Shown one piece after another: positions 18,143 to 25,360 of a DNA stretch of 34,688 nucleotides. Origin of the DNA: a virus; IMG/VR virus record IMGVR_UViG_3300046167_000118, positions 1 through 34,688 of that record; one strand, given 5' to 3'. A program made the translations under genes and the position numbers. The number at the start of each line of letters is the position of its first letter. Position 1 is the first letter of the stretch. A model generated the notes under the pieces. It was not told the origin of the DNA. It searched no databases and saw only the letters and a program-made list of their open reading frames with translations.

Positions 18143-18544
18143 ATGAAAATTAGTAAATACGAATTTGACTCACAAGAAGCAGCAGAATTAAAAATAGCAG
18201 CTTTACCTCATTCAACTGATGAAGATGGTAAAAAACATCCTTCACATAAACACACTATTGTTAAGCTAGGCTTTATAGTTTTAGAACAAGGAGAGTATGA
18301 TGAAGAAGGAAAAGAAACTAAAGCTCCAGTATTATCAGACAAATATTCTGTTGATGTACTATGGAACGAACCAGAAATAACAACAGTAGTAAAGGAAGCT
18401 GTTTTAGATAAAGATGGTATGGTAGTAGAAGCTGCAGTAACTTCAGTAGACCACCCTCACGGATGGAAGTCTAAAGCATTAGATTTAGAAGATGAAGGAG
18501 TTCACGGATTCTTTGGTGTAACATATCAAGGTAATAAAATGTAA
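18143..18544 (+). CDS. Conserved phage protein of unknown function downstream of fibre genes
   Basis: A 133-residue soluble protein (MKISKYEFDSQEAAELKIAA...) with a His-rich spot (KKHPSHKHT) and a C-terminal VDHPHGWKSKALDLEDEGVH. Proteins of this pattern recur after tail fibre genes in flavobacterial phages. Fibre assembly or a virion component would fit, but no domain is recognised. Its stop overlaps the next start by one base. Confidence 0.55.
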   Translation: MKISKYEFDSQEAAELKIAALPHSTDEDGKKHPSHKHTIVKLGFIVLEQGEYDEEGKETKAPVLSDKYSVDVLWNEPEITTVVKEAVLDKDGMVVEAAVTSVDHPHGWKSKALDLEDEGVHGFFGVTYQGNKM

Positions 18545-18843
18545 TGAATAAGATAGGAGAAGACACAAACGTAACTTTAGACCTAAAGACAATAGGTATG
18601 ATAGTAGGCTTTACAGTTAGTTTAGCTACTACCTATTTTACATTAAAGTCTGATATAGCTTTAGCAATGGAGTTACCAGAAGCTGAGGTTTCTAAAATAG
18701 AATTTTCTTACAAGGACGAACTTACAAGAAAAACTTTAGAGAATGCCATTAATGATATGAATACCATCAAGGATGATGTTAAAGAAATAAAAGAACATCT
18801 GAATAAAATGGATGAAAGATTATATGAAATATCTAAAAAATAA
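18544..18843 (+). CDS. Single-TM, coiled-coil protein in the lysis region
   Basis: A 99-residue protein with one hydrophobic segment at about residues 16-35 (IGMIVGFTVSLATTYFTLK). A charged C-terminal coiled coil of about 40 residues follows (AINDMNTIKDDVKEIKEHLN). This topology resembles accessory holins or anchored lysis proteins, and it is placed 1.4 kb before endolysin. It overlaps the next gene by 32 bases. Membrane tether or spanin-like functions are possible. Confidence 0.55.
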   Translation: MNKIGEDTNVTLDLKTIGMIVGFTVSLATTYFTLKSDIALAMELPEAEVSKIEFSYKDELTRKTLENAINDMNTIKDDVKEIKEHLNKMDERLYEISKK

Positions 18844-19177
18844 ATTATGTGTAGCGATTGCCCTATTTGTATTTTCTGTAACTCATAGTCAGTCTTATAA
18901 AGACGACATTAGTGTTGTTTTATATACTGCCGAGTTTATAAAGAATGATGATTTCTCTTTGAAGCCTTTTAGAGAGCATAACATCAATACTTTTTATTTA
19001 AGTAAAAGTAAAGAAATCCACGCAAACGACAAGATTATTTTCTTACCTACTCTTTGTCTTTATAACAATGGAGAACTAATAGAGAAAATAGAAGCTGGTA
19101 TATCTATGAAACTACCAGAAAGCACAACAGAAAGAATCCAAGAACATATTGATAACTTACTACAAGACAAATTTTAA
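18812..19177 (+). CDS. Secreted thioredoxin-fold-like protein lacking CxxC
   Basis: A 121-residue protein with a signal peptide (KNKLCVAIALFVFSVTHSQS). The start may be 18812 or the in-frame ATG at 18824. The mature part reads like a thioredoxin fold: a first strand DDISVVLYTAEF, then IIFLPTLCLYNNGELIEKIE, where Pro79 would be the cis-proline before the penultimate strand. The usual CxxC is absent from the first loop, so disulfide chemistry is unlikely. It sits between a membrane protein and an outer-membrane-like protein, suggesting an envelope or virion role. Confidence 0.5.
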   Translation: MKDYMKYLKNKLCVAIALFVFSVTHSQSYKDDISVVLYTAEFIKNDDFSLKPFREHNINTFYLSKSKEIHANDKIIFLPTLCLYNNGELIEKIEAGISMKLPESTTERIQEHIDNLLQDKF

Positions 19178-19180
19178 ACT

Positions 19181-20245
19181 ATGAGATACTTACTACTACT
19201 TTTATTTACAATTAATGTTCAAGCAGATATATTTAAAGATGTTTTTAAATACGCTACTTTATATGGAGCATACAGTCAAAGCAACTCTATACAAGGAGAT
19301 AAGACATTTTATGTCACTCAATCAAGTGAGTTAATAGAAACAACACAAAGAAACCCAGCAGACGAGATAAAAACATTTGGCTTTAGAAAACTAGCACATT
19401 TTGGTTATGAAGATAAAGAAAGATTCTATGATGGAGAAGAACAAAACAATTCTTTAAATTCTAACATAGGAAACGTAAAAGGATTAGAATACTTGTTTGA
19501 ATACCAAGAAGGTAGACAACAAGGTAGAGAGTTTAACAATAAACAGTTCTTTGTACGTTATTTAGCTAAATGGTGGCTTGTAAAGGCAGAAGCTAACAAA
19601 AACGAGTTAGTAGATATAAATTATAAATCTGCTGATTTACGCTTTAGAATACCACTTGGCAAGAAACTATCTATATCTATAGGTGGAATGTACAGAACAT
19701 ACGATAAAGCTTATGGTCATAACCCAATACAAAAGTATTTAGAGGAGAATGCTTGGTGGAATTTAAGCTATAATTATGGTCATACAGACCAAGCGTATAG
19801 TTGGGAAAACCTATCTACTGGACAAACAGGATATAATTACTTTTGGTATGATGCAGAGGGTACTTTATTAAGCAACTCTGATTTAGACTATCGTAACAAC
19901 ATATACGGACAATTAGTAAACAGATACAATGCAGAGCAATTAGCACTTATAGGAAACTTTGCAGATTTATCAAGTGTGATAGGTTTAGACTTCTATCATT
20001 ATAGAAAGAACTTTTGGGTACACGCTTACGCTAATGCTTTACCTCATCACAAACTATTACAAGGAGATGAAAGATATTCATACGGAAACTTTATAGGAGA
20101 AGACAATTGGTTAGACTATTCTTTTGGTGGTGTATTTGGTATTAGACTAAGTAAGAAACTAGGACTATTTAGTGAAATCACTATGCAAAGATATTGGGAT
20201 AGAGAAATAAAAGTAATTAAAGCTGGTATTAACTTTAAAATATAA
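19181..20245 (+). CDS. Outer-membrane beta-barrel-like protein
   Basis: A 354-residue protein with a short signal peptide (MRYLLLLLFTINVQA). The rest is rich in alternating aromatic/polar strands (WWNLSYNYGH, DLRFRIPLGKKLSISIGGMY, LIGNFADLSSVIGLDFYHY). It ends AGINFKI, with the aromatic C-terminal strand typical of outer-membrane proteins. It starts 3 bases after the previous gene, in the lysis region. A phage-made outer-membrane protein could remodel the host surface, block superinfection, or be a virion component; the sequence does not decide. It resembles no host porin that I can name. Confidence 0.55.
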   Translation: MRYLLLLLFTINVQADIFKDVFKYATLYGAYSQSNSIQGDKTFYVTQSSELIETTQRNPADEIKTFGFRKLAHFGYEDKERFYDGEEQNNSLNSNIGNVKGLEYLFEYQEGRQQGREFNNKQFFVRYLAKWWLVKAEANKNELVDINYKSADLRFRIPLGKKLSISIGGMYRTYDKAYGHNPIQKYLEENAWWNLSYNYGHTDQAYSWENLSTGQTGYNYFWYDAEGTLLSNSDLDYRNNIYGQLVNRYNAEQLALIGNFADLSSVIGLDFYHYRKNFWVHAYANALPHHKLLQGDERYSYGNFIGEDNWLDYSFGGVFGIRLSKKLGLFSEITMQRYWDREIKVIKAGINFKI

Positions 20246-20248
20246 TAG

Positions 20249-20629
20249 ATGACAAAGAACTTTAGCAAAGAAGAGTTTGATTGTAATGATGGTAGCGAGA
20301 TGCCTATAAATGTTTATCATAATATGGTAAAGGTTGCTAACCAGTTACAGACTTTAAGAGATTATATAGGTAAGCCTATTCAAGTTAACTCTGCATGGAG
20401 AAGTGAGGAGTATAATACTTCTATTGGTGGAGTTAAAAACTCACAGCATATAATGGGTAGAGCAGCAGATATAGTTATTAAAGGTATGACACCTATTGAA
20501 GTATCTAAAATAATAGAAGAGTTAATTGGTAAGGGAGATATGTTACAAGGAGGTCTTGGAATATATTCTTCTTTTGTTCATTATGATATACGAGGAACTA
20601 AAGCTCGTTGGGATTATTCAAAAAAATAA
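20249..20629 (+). CDS. Endolysin, M15-family peptidase
   Basis: A 126-residue peptidoglycan peptidase of the M15_3 type. The zinc site is visible: SQHIMGRAADIV gives H67 and D74, and SSFVHYD gives H111, preceded by the conserved NSAWRSEEYN. These enzymes cut cell-wall peptide crosslinks, releasing progeny. There is no signal peptide, so export must depend on the nearby holin. It sits 3 bases after the previous gene and close to the holin, the normal lysis arrangement. It also serves as the reference for the degenerate relative at 21414. Confidence 0.85.
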   Translation: MTKNFSKEEFDCNDGSEMPINVYHNMVKVANQLQTLRDYIGKPIQVNSAWRSEEYNTSIGGVKNSQHIMGRAADIVIKGMTPIEVSKIIEELIGKGDMLQGGLGIYSSFVHYDIRGTKARWDYSKK

Positions 20630-20632
20630 GTT

Positions 20633-20785
20633 ATGATAATAGGATTTAGTAATTTAATTGAAAGAGGTTTAATGTTTGGTTGGGAATACTACCCAGCATT
20701 AGATGAGGAAGACCATACAGAACTAAATGTATATTTAGTATTTATCTGTTTACACTTTAAATGGAACAATGAAGAAGAAGTTTAA
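20633..20785 (+). CDS. Small aromatic protein between endolysin and holin
   Basis: A 50-residue protein (MIIGFSNLIERGLMFGWEYY...) with an aromatic/hydrophobic C-terminal stretch LNVYLVFICLHFKW that could sit in a membrane. It starts 3 bases after endolysin and overlaps the holin gene by 17 bases. The compact packing supports expression. A role in lysis control is possible. Confidence 0.55.
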   Translation: MIIGFSNLIERGLMFGWEYYPALDEEDHTELNVYLVFICLHFKWNNEEEV

Positions 20786-21212
20786 AGATACTAAGGTAGG
20801 ACAGTTCTTACTAAACAACGGTTCAGGCATTGTGAACACTATTGGCGATGTATTGCCTAATAACGGTGTTTTAGGGCTTGTTAAAGGACTTATAGACAAA
20901 GATGACTCATTACCACCAGAAGATAAAGAAAAGGCTTTAAAACTACTAGAAATGGATATGGTAGAGATGCAAGAGATATCTAAGCGTTGGAATAGTGATA
21001 TGACAAGTGATAGTTGGTTAAGTAAGAATACTAGACCTATGACACTTATATTCTTAACTGTTTCTATGGTATGTTTAATATTATTAGATAGCTTTAACAT
21101 TACCTTTGAGGTAAATACTGGTTGGGTAGATTTGCTTAAATCTCTGTTAATAACCGTTTATGTAGCATACTTCGGTTCTCGAGGTGTAGAAAAATTTAAG
21201 TCTATTAAGTAA
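20769..21212 (+). CDS. Holin, three-TM-type family
   Basis: A 147-residue protein. The N-terminal half is soluble and charged (VGQFLLNNGSGIVNTIGDVL, then PPEDKEKALKLLEMDMVEMQ). The C-terminal half has hydrophobic segments MTLIFLTVSMVCLILL and LLKSLLITVYVAYF. This layout fits the holin-of-3TMs family, in which a conserved SWLSKNTRPMTL precedes the membrane part. Placed one gene after the endolysin. It presumably makes the inner-membrane hole. Confidence 0.75.
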   Translation: MKKKFKDTKVGQFLLNNGSGIVNTIGDVLPNNGVLGLVKGLIDKDDSLPPEDKEKALKLLEMDMVEMQEISKRWNSDMTSDSWLSKNTRPMTLIFLTVSMVCLILLDSFNITFEVNTGWVDLLKSLLITVYVAYFGSRGVEKFKSIK

Positions 21213-21413
21213 TAGAACACACTTATCCTGTATTTATAGTAACTTATAAAATATTGTGATTTGTGATTCCATTTTTAGATTCCATCACAAACATAAAAAA
21301 CTTATATACTTCATTATATTGACGAAGTTATATAAAATAAATTAGAAAGTCAATCTATTTTATTAACAATTATTAATATCTTTATTTTAAAGTAACGTTA
21401 TATATTCTTATAT
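21213..21413 (+). promoter_or_regulatory. Intergenic control region between lysis and early genes
   Basis: It contains an 8-base perfect inverted repeat, TTTGTGAT (21260-21267) and ATCACAAA (21284-21291), with a direct GATTCCAT repeat inside. A possible -7 box TATATTGA lies at 21315-21322, and a consensus TATATTTG at 21409-21416. The latter overlaps the apparent start codon, so it cannot easily serve the same gene. Transcription probably stops and restarts in this gap. Confidence 0.5.
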
Positions 21414-21800
21414 TTGAATGTGGATAACAATTTAGACATAGAAGGTTTAGATTATTTACAATGGAGTTTATTTGATTCTCCTGATGAAATAGGTAGTGGA
21501 TATAAGTTTATGGAAAGACAACCAGTATATATATTAGATAAGATAGTCAAAAAGACTAGAAGAAACTTTGATATATTATTAGGTTATACTTCGCCTAGTT
21601 ATGCTAACAAACTATCTTTAGCAACTAACAACTCACATAGAATAGGAAAAGCTATAAAGCTTAGAGTACTAAATCCTAAGAAAAGAATGGATTTAATAAG
21701 ATTATTAATATTAGAAGGAGTATCTAGAATAGCTGTATCGAATGATGTAGTTTATTATGATACTGATGACTTGAAAGAAAGAGGTCTATATCTTTGGTAG
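21414..21800 (+). CDS. Degenerate M15-peptidase-like protein
   Basis: A 128-residue protein that keeps the outline of the M15_3 fold: LFDSPDEIGSGYKFM, a LLGYTSPSYANKL segment at the usual SGYR position, and SHRIGKAIKLRV. Of the three zinc ligands only H75 remains. The aspartate is replaced by K82, and the last histidine by Y114 in VVYYDTDD. It is therefore unlikely to be a hydrolase. No ATG is available; the frame starts with TTG at 21414 or GTG at 21420, and the first internal ATG (21510) would remove the conserved N-terminus. It may bind cell-wall fragments or have another role, being placed at the head of the early region behind the lysis genes. Confidence 0.6.
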   Translation: MNVDNNLDIEGLDYLQWSLFDSPDEIGSGYKFMERQPVYILDKIVKKTRRNFDILLGYTSPSYANKLSLATNNSHRIGKAIKLRVLNPKKRMDLIRLLILEGVSRIAVSNDVVYYDTDDLKERGLYLW

Positions 21801-21827
21801 ACCCTTGTTTTGTTTTTTTGTTTTTAG

Positions 21828-21859
21828 AGAGGTAGGATTTTATTCTACCTCTTTTTTTT
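21828..21859 (+). terminator. Rho-independent terminator
   Basis: AGAGGTAG (21828-21835) pairs perfectly with CTACCTCT (21845-21852), followed by a run of T's. Another 6-base pair, GGTCTA/TAGACC at 21783-21803, precedes it and overlaps the stop codon of the degenerate M15 gene. The T run overlaps the -33 TTTG of the next promoter. Confidence 0.85.
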
Positions 21860-21887
21860 GTTTATTCAATATTTATATATATATTGC
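21857..21887 (+). promoter_or_regulatory. Early promoter, TTTG-N19-TATATTGC
   Basis: The -33 TTTG (21857-21860) and -7 TATATTGC (21880-21887) are 19 bases apart, as in Bacteroidota promoters. Two further phage promoters share exactly this -7 word. Transcription should begin near 21893, before the ATG at 21915. Confidence 0.65.
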
Positions 21888-21914
21888 ATCATAATAAATA
21901 ATAAAACACAAAGT

Positions 21915-22040
21915 ATGATAAAACAAAGTAGAAGATTTATTCCATTTAGATATTGGGATTACAAGTACAATCCAATAACAGGATTTAAAACACACAGAAA
22001 AAACGAATTAGTATTTAACAAAGAAAGAGAAAACAGATAA
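21915..22040 (+). CDS. Small basic early protein
   Basis: A 41-residue protein (MIKQSRRFIPFRYWDYKY...) rich in Arg, Lys and aromatics, placed about 20 bases after a good promoter. The upstream extension to 21858 is not used because it lies in the promoter. A nucleic-acid-binding or host-takeover peptide is possible; function unknown. Confidence 0.55.
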   Translation: MIKQSRRFIPFRYWDYKYNPITGFKTHRKNELVFNKERENR

Positions 22041-22042
22041 TT

Positions 22043-22234
22043 ATGAACACAATAAATAGTTTAGTAGATTGGTTAACACAAAGTAATAGTGTGCTAATGA
22101 ATAAGAACAAAGAATTAGAACAAGAAATAACAAGATTAACAACTTTTATATTTGAGTTATGTGACAAAGATTGTCCAGAAGATTATAAAAGAATTGTTCA
22201 ACAAGAAATACTTAAGGACAATGCAAGAGATTAA
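22043..22234 (+). CDS. Small coiled-coil early protein
   Basis: A 63-residue protein (MNTINSLVDWLTQSNSVLMN...) with a central heptad-like helix and an acidic CDKDCPEDYK region. It follows the previous gene by 2 bases and overlaps the next start by 14 bases. Function unknown. Confidence 0.55.
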   Translation: MNTINSLVDWLTQSNSVLMNKNKELEQEITRLTTFIFELCDKDCPEDYKRIVQQEILKDNARD

Positions 22235-22430
22235 TTTCTATAATAACTTTAATATGTTAGGAGAGCTACTATTAGAGTTTAGTAAAAATAAACCTAAAGA
22301 ATCTGACAAGTATATAAGAGCATTAAATGAAATATACTTTTATGCAAACTCTATGCATATAGAAAACAGAGAGTTAGAATTAGCTTTATCTCAGATGAGA
22401 TATGAAACAAATAAGAAAATCTTTATATAG
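22221..22430 (+). CDS. Small early protein
   Basis: A 69-residue acidic helical protein (MQEINFYNNFNMLGELLLEF...). The ATG at 22221, which overlaps the end of the previous gene, is preferred to one at 22152 because the longer form would overlap by 83 bases. It ends directly before the next promoter. No domain recognised. Confidence 0.5.
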   Translation: MQEINFYNNFNMLGELLLEFSKNKPKESDKYIRALNEIYFYANSMHIENRELELALSQMRYETNKKIFI

Positions 22431-22462
22431 TTTGTATAATTAAATATAAATTACTATATTGC
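22431..22462 (+). promoter_or_regulatory. Early promoter, TTTG-N20-TATATTGC
   Basis: TTTG (22431-22434) and TATATTGC (22455-22462) are 20 bases apart, ahead of the recombination/SSB genes; the ATG is 25 bases downstream. Confidence 0.7.
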
Positions 22463-22486
22463 AACAATTAATAAATAAAAAACAAT

Positions 22487-23011
22487 ATGATAACACAAAA
22501 ATTAATCGCTATTCAATCAAAGTTGAAAGCACCAAAGAATCAAAGAAATAACTTCGGTAAGTATAACTACAGAAGTTGTGAAGACATTTTAGAAGCAGTA
22601 AAGCCACACCTTGTAGCTGAAGACGTATCTATTATGGTAACAGACACTATTAAAGAAGTAGCAGGTATTCCTTATGTGGAAGCTAGAGCAGTATTCTTTG
22701 ATGGAGAGGGCAAGATAGAAGTAACTGCACAAGCAGGTATTGACCCTAACAGAAAAGGTATGGACATAGCACAATCATTTGGTTCGTCAAGTTCTTATGC
22801 AAGAAAGTATGCTTTAAATGGTTTACTACTTATTGACGATACTAAAGATGCAGATGCTACTAACACACATGGTAAAGACAAGAAATGGCTAAATGTTAAC
22901 ACTCCAGAGTTTAACAAAGCTAAAGACTTTATTAAAGGTGGAGGAAGTGTAGAACAAATAGAAGCTAAATATAAATTAGCTAAAGAAACTAAAGAATTAT
23001 TAATTAAATAA
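22487..23011 (+). CDS. erf: ERF-family single-strand annealing protein
   Basis: A 174-residue protein with the ERF signature: KLKAPKNQRNNFGKYNYRSC near the N-terminus, a central beta-rich core (YVEARAVFFDGEGKIEVTAQ), and SSSSYARKYALNGLLLIDD. ERF proteins anneal complementary single strands during phage recombination. The C-terminal 35 residues look like a helical tail. It is followed by an SSB-like gene, the usual pairing, in a promoter-led unit. Confidence 0.8.
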   Translation: MITQKLIAIQSKLKAPKNQRNNFGKYNYRSCEDILEAVKPHLVAEDVSIMVTDTIKEVAGIPYVEARAVFFDGEGKIEVTAQAGIDPNRKGMDIAQSFGSSSSYARKYALNGLLLIDDTKDADATNTHGKDKKWLNVNTPEFNKAKDFIKGGGSVEQIEAKYKLAKETKELLIK

Positions 23012-23024
23012 ATATATATATATT

Positions 23025-23333
23025 ATGAGTGCAATTATCAATTTAAGTGTAAACTTAGAAAACTTACCTAAGGAGAAATTCGTAAAAGGTAAAAAAGGAA
23101 CTTACTATAATTTTACAGTAAGTGTTAATGATGAAACTAACGACTATGGAAGTAATGTGTCAGCTTATGACTCTCAAACGAAAGAAGAGAGAGACGCTAA
23201 GAAGACCAGAAACTACATAGGAAATGGTAAGGTAGTATGGACAGACGGAAAATGTACTGCTGTAGTGAGGGATGATGAGCCTAAAAAGGCTCAAAAGGAA
23301 GTTGTATCAGCGAGTGACGACTTACCATTTTAA
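23025..23333 (+). CDS. ssb: Single-stranded-DNA-binding protein
   Basis: A 102-residue protein with an OB-like beta-rich body (SAIINLSVNLENLPKEKFVK, then YYNFTVSVND). The tail ends DDLPF, matching the acidic, hydrophobic-ended C-terminus by which SSBs recruit partners. It lies directly after the annealing protein and is closed by a strong terminator. The core is shorter than in bacterial SSB, so classification rests largely on the tail and neighbourhood. Confidence 0.65.
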   Translation: MSAIINLSVNLENLPKEKFVKGKKGTYYNFTVSVNDETNDYGSNVSAYDSQTKEERDAKKTRNYIGNGKVVWTDGKCTAVVRDDEPKKAQKEVVSASDDLPF

Positions 23334-23339
23334 TATTTG

Positions 23340-23367
23340 GGGAGGGTGTAAAAGCCCTCCCTTTTTT
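23340..23367 (+). terminator. Rho-independent terminator after ssb
   Basis: GGGAGGG (23340-23346) pairs with CCCTCCC (23355-23361), followed by six T's. Confidence 0.9.
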
Positions 23368-23387
23368 ATTATAAACAAAAACAAACA

Positions 23388-24254
23388 ATGACAGAACAAG
23401 AAACAATTAATAATATGTTTATGCAACAGATTGAAAAGGAATGCTTTGTAGATACTACAGAGATTATTTCTTATCCACCTGTAGCATTGTCTTTAGGGGA
23501 ACATACTATAAATACAAAATCAGGTCTTAAAACGTATCCTATACCTATAGGTACATATGGGAACTTTAGTTTTGTACAAGCTCCACCTAAGACAAAGAAA
23601 ACGTTCTTTATTAGCCTACTGGCATCTGTTTACTTATCAGGTAAAAATAGATTTGGAGGAGATATACAAGGTCATAAAGAAGATAGATGTTTAATACATT
23701 TTGATACTGAGCAAGGTAAGTGGCATTCACAAAGAGTATTTAAGAGAGTCTTAGATATGAATGATGGTAAAGATGTTGGTTGCTACCATACATTTGGTTT
23801 AAGAACAGTAGGATATAAAACTAGATTAGACTTTATAGAATACTACTTAAGACATAAGATTGAAAAAGGTAAAGTAGGTTTAGTAATTATAGATGGTATT
23901 GCTGATTTAGTTAGTGATGTAAACAACTTAGAGGAAAGTAATAAAGTAGTACAAAAGATTATGGAATGGAGTGCTAAGTTTGACTGTCACATAATTACAG
24001 TTATACATAGTAACTTTGGAAGTTCTAAGCCAACAGGTCATCTTGGTTCTTTATTAGAGAAAAAATGTGAGAGCCAGATAGAATTAGAATTAAATACTGT
24101 TCATACAGAGCAAGTAACGGTTAAATGCAAAAGAAGTAGAGGTTACTCATTTGAGACGTTTAGCTTTAAGATTAATGACATAGGATTGCCAGAGGTAGTT
24201 GGTAATGTTTATGACCATTTACAAGGATTAGGAATTAAATATAAAAAGATATAA
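23388..24254 (+). CDS. RecA-fold ATPase/helicase with variant P-loop
   Basis: A 288-residue protein like the AAA_25/RepA helicase group. The P-loop is APPKTKKTFF (about 65-74), with lysine where glycine is normal (GxxxxGKT). Other landmarks are HFDTEQGKWHSQ (104-115), VGLVIIDGIADLV (163-175, Walker B) and HIITVIHSN before a Gly-rich stretch (about 208-222). It likely moves or loads onto DNA at replication forks. No primase domain or primase gene is seen nearby. It opens a long run of closely spaced genes to 27432. Confidence 0.7.
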   Translation: MTEQETINNMFMQQIEKECFVDTTEIISYPPVALSLGEHTINTKSGLKTYPIPIGTYGNFSFVQAPPKTKKTFFISLLASVYLSGKNRFGGDIQGHKEDRCLIHFDTEQGKWHSQRVFKRVLDMNDGKDVGCYHTFGLRTVGYKTRLDFIEYYLRHKIEKGKVGLVIIDGIADLVSDVNNLEESNKVVQKIMEWSAKFDCHIITVIHSNFGSSKPTGHLGSLLEKKCESQIELELNTVHTEQVTVKCKRSRGYSFETFSFKINDIGLPEVVGNVYDHLQGLGIKYKKI

Positions 24255-24255
24255 T

Positions 24256-24405
24256 ATGAATATAGATGTTAAAATAAAACGATTAGAAGAACAAACAGAA
24301 TACTATAACTTAAAACTCTCTACATACAAAGAAAGTATTGAGGGAAAGTTTAGTAAAGAAGATTTACGTTACCTAATACAGCAAATAGATAACGAAATAG
24401 TATGA
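24256..24405 (+). CDS. Small coiled-coil protein
   Basis: A 49-residue charged helical ORF (MNIDVKIKRLEEQTEYYNLK...) beginning one base after the ATPase and overlapping the RusA start (ATGA at 24402). Its packing supports expression. It could be an accessory factor of either neighbour; unknown. Confidence 0.55.
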   Translation: MNIDVKIKRLEEQTEYYNLKLSTYKESIEGKFSKEDLRYLIQQIDNEIV

Positions 24406-24851
24406 TTAAATTAATTTGCCCTTTAGCAGTTTATTTACCAAGAGTTAAAAGTAAAGATAAGAGAATAGCAATAAATCTTAATACTTACCGAAACTTACAT
24501 CATATAATAAACAATCAGGCTAAAAAGGCTTATTTAAACGCTGTTAGAGAGCAGATTGAAGGACTGACCATACAAACACCTGTAGAGGTCACTTATAAGG
24601 TCTATAAAGCTTCTAAAAGACGTTTAGATAAAATGAATGTAATTAGTGTTACTTCAAAGTATTTGATGGATGCTATTACAGAATTAGGTTGCTGGACAGA
24701 TGATGACGATGAAAACATAAAAACAGAGATTATTTTGCCGACAGAATTAGATGGAGAGAATCCAAGAGTGGAAGTTTTTATAAAATGTATAGATGAGCGA
24801 TTTAGAAAAGATAGCCAAGAGTCACAAGCTATGGGTGAAGATGGTAATTAA
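24402..24851 (+). CDS. rusA: RusA-like Holliday junction resolvase
   Basis: A 149-residue protein with the RusA pattern. The N-terminal half has a basic helix, SKRRLDKMNVISVT supplies D76, KYLMDAITELGCWTDDDDEN supplies D90 and the D100-D103 group, and a closing strand EVFIK follows. These acidic residues bind the metal that cuts four-way junctions, resolving replication/recombination intermediates before packaging. Its end overlaps the sigma-like gene by 59 bases. Confidence 0.75.
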   Translation: MIKLICPLAVYLPRVKSKDKRIAINLNTYRNLHHIINNQAKKAYLNAVREQIEGLTIQTPVEVTYKVYKASKRRLDKMNVISVTSKYLMDAITELGCWTDDDDENIKTEIILPTELDGENPRVEVFIKCIDERFRKDSQESQAMGEDGN

Positions 24852-25356
24852 CTTAGGATGTAATCCTAGTATAGCAGAAGATATAGTGCAAGAAATGTAT
24901 CTTAAAGTTCATAGACTTATTGAAGGAGGAAAGAACGTAATGTATAATGATGAATCAGCAAACAGGTTCTATATATATTTAACATTAAAGTCAATGTATT
25001 TTGATTATAAAAGAGCTAAAAACAGATATCAGTTCTTCGAGATACTAGAAAATGATGAAGCGAATAATATGTATGAGTCTAGTAGTATATATTCTGGAGT
25101 TGATTTAGAGCAACAAGAAGCGTTTACTAAAATATATAATAAGATACTAGATGAAATAAATAGCTGGGATTTCTATAACAAGAACTTATGTATAGCATAT
25201 TTTACTACAGGTTTATCATTAGACAAGCTAGTGAAAGAATTAGGTATAGGTAGGTCAAGTTTATATAACTCTATAAGAAACTATAGAGAGATAATAAAAG
25301 ACAAGTTTATGGAAGATGTAGAAGATTTTTACAATAAAGATTACGATAAAATATAA
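24793..25356 (+). CDS. Sigma-70/ECF-like transcription factor candidate
   Basis: A 187-residue protein. Residues 28-39 (AEDIVQEMYLKV) match the region 2 motif of ECF sigma factors. A second helix-turn-helix at about 141-164 (LSLDKLVKELGIGRSSLYNS) resembles region 4. Between them is a variable linker. This layout fits phage sigma-like proteins that steer the host polymerase, perhaps to late promoters. The start lies inside the RusA gene; no closer ATG keeps the region 2 motif. A DNA-binding regulator of another kind cannot be excluded. Confidence 0.6.
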   Translation: MSDLEKIAKSHKLWVKMVINLGCNPSIAEDIVQEMYLKVHRLIEGGKNVMYNDESANRFYIYLTLKSMYFDYKRAKNRYQFFEILENDEANNMYESSSIYSGVDLEQQEAFTKIYNKILDEINSWDFYNKNLCIAYFTTGLSLDKLVKELGIGRSSLYNSIRNYREIIKDKFMEDVEDFYNKDYDKI

Positions 25357-25360
25357 TACT

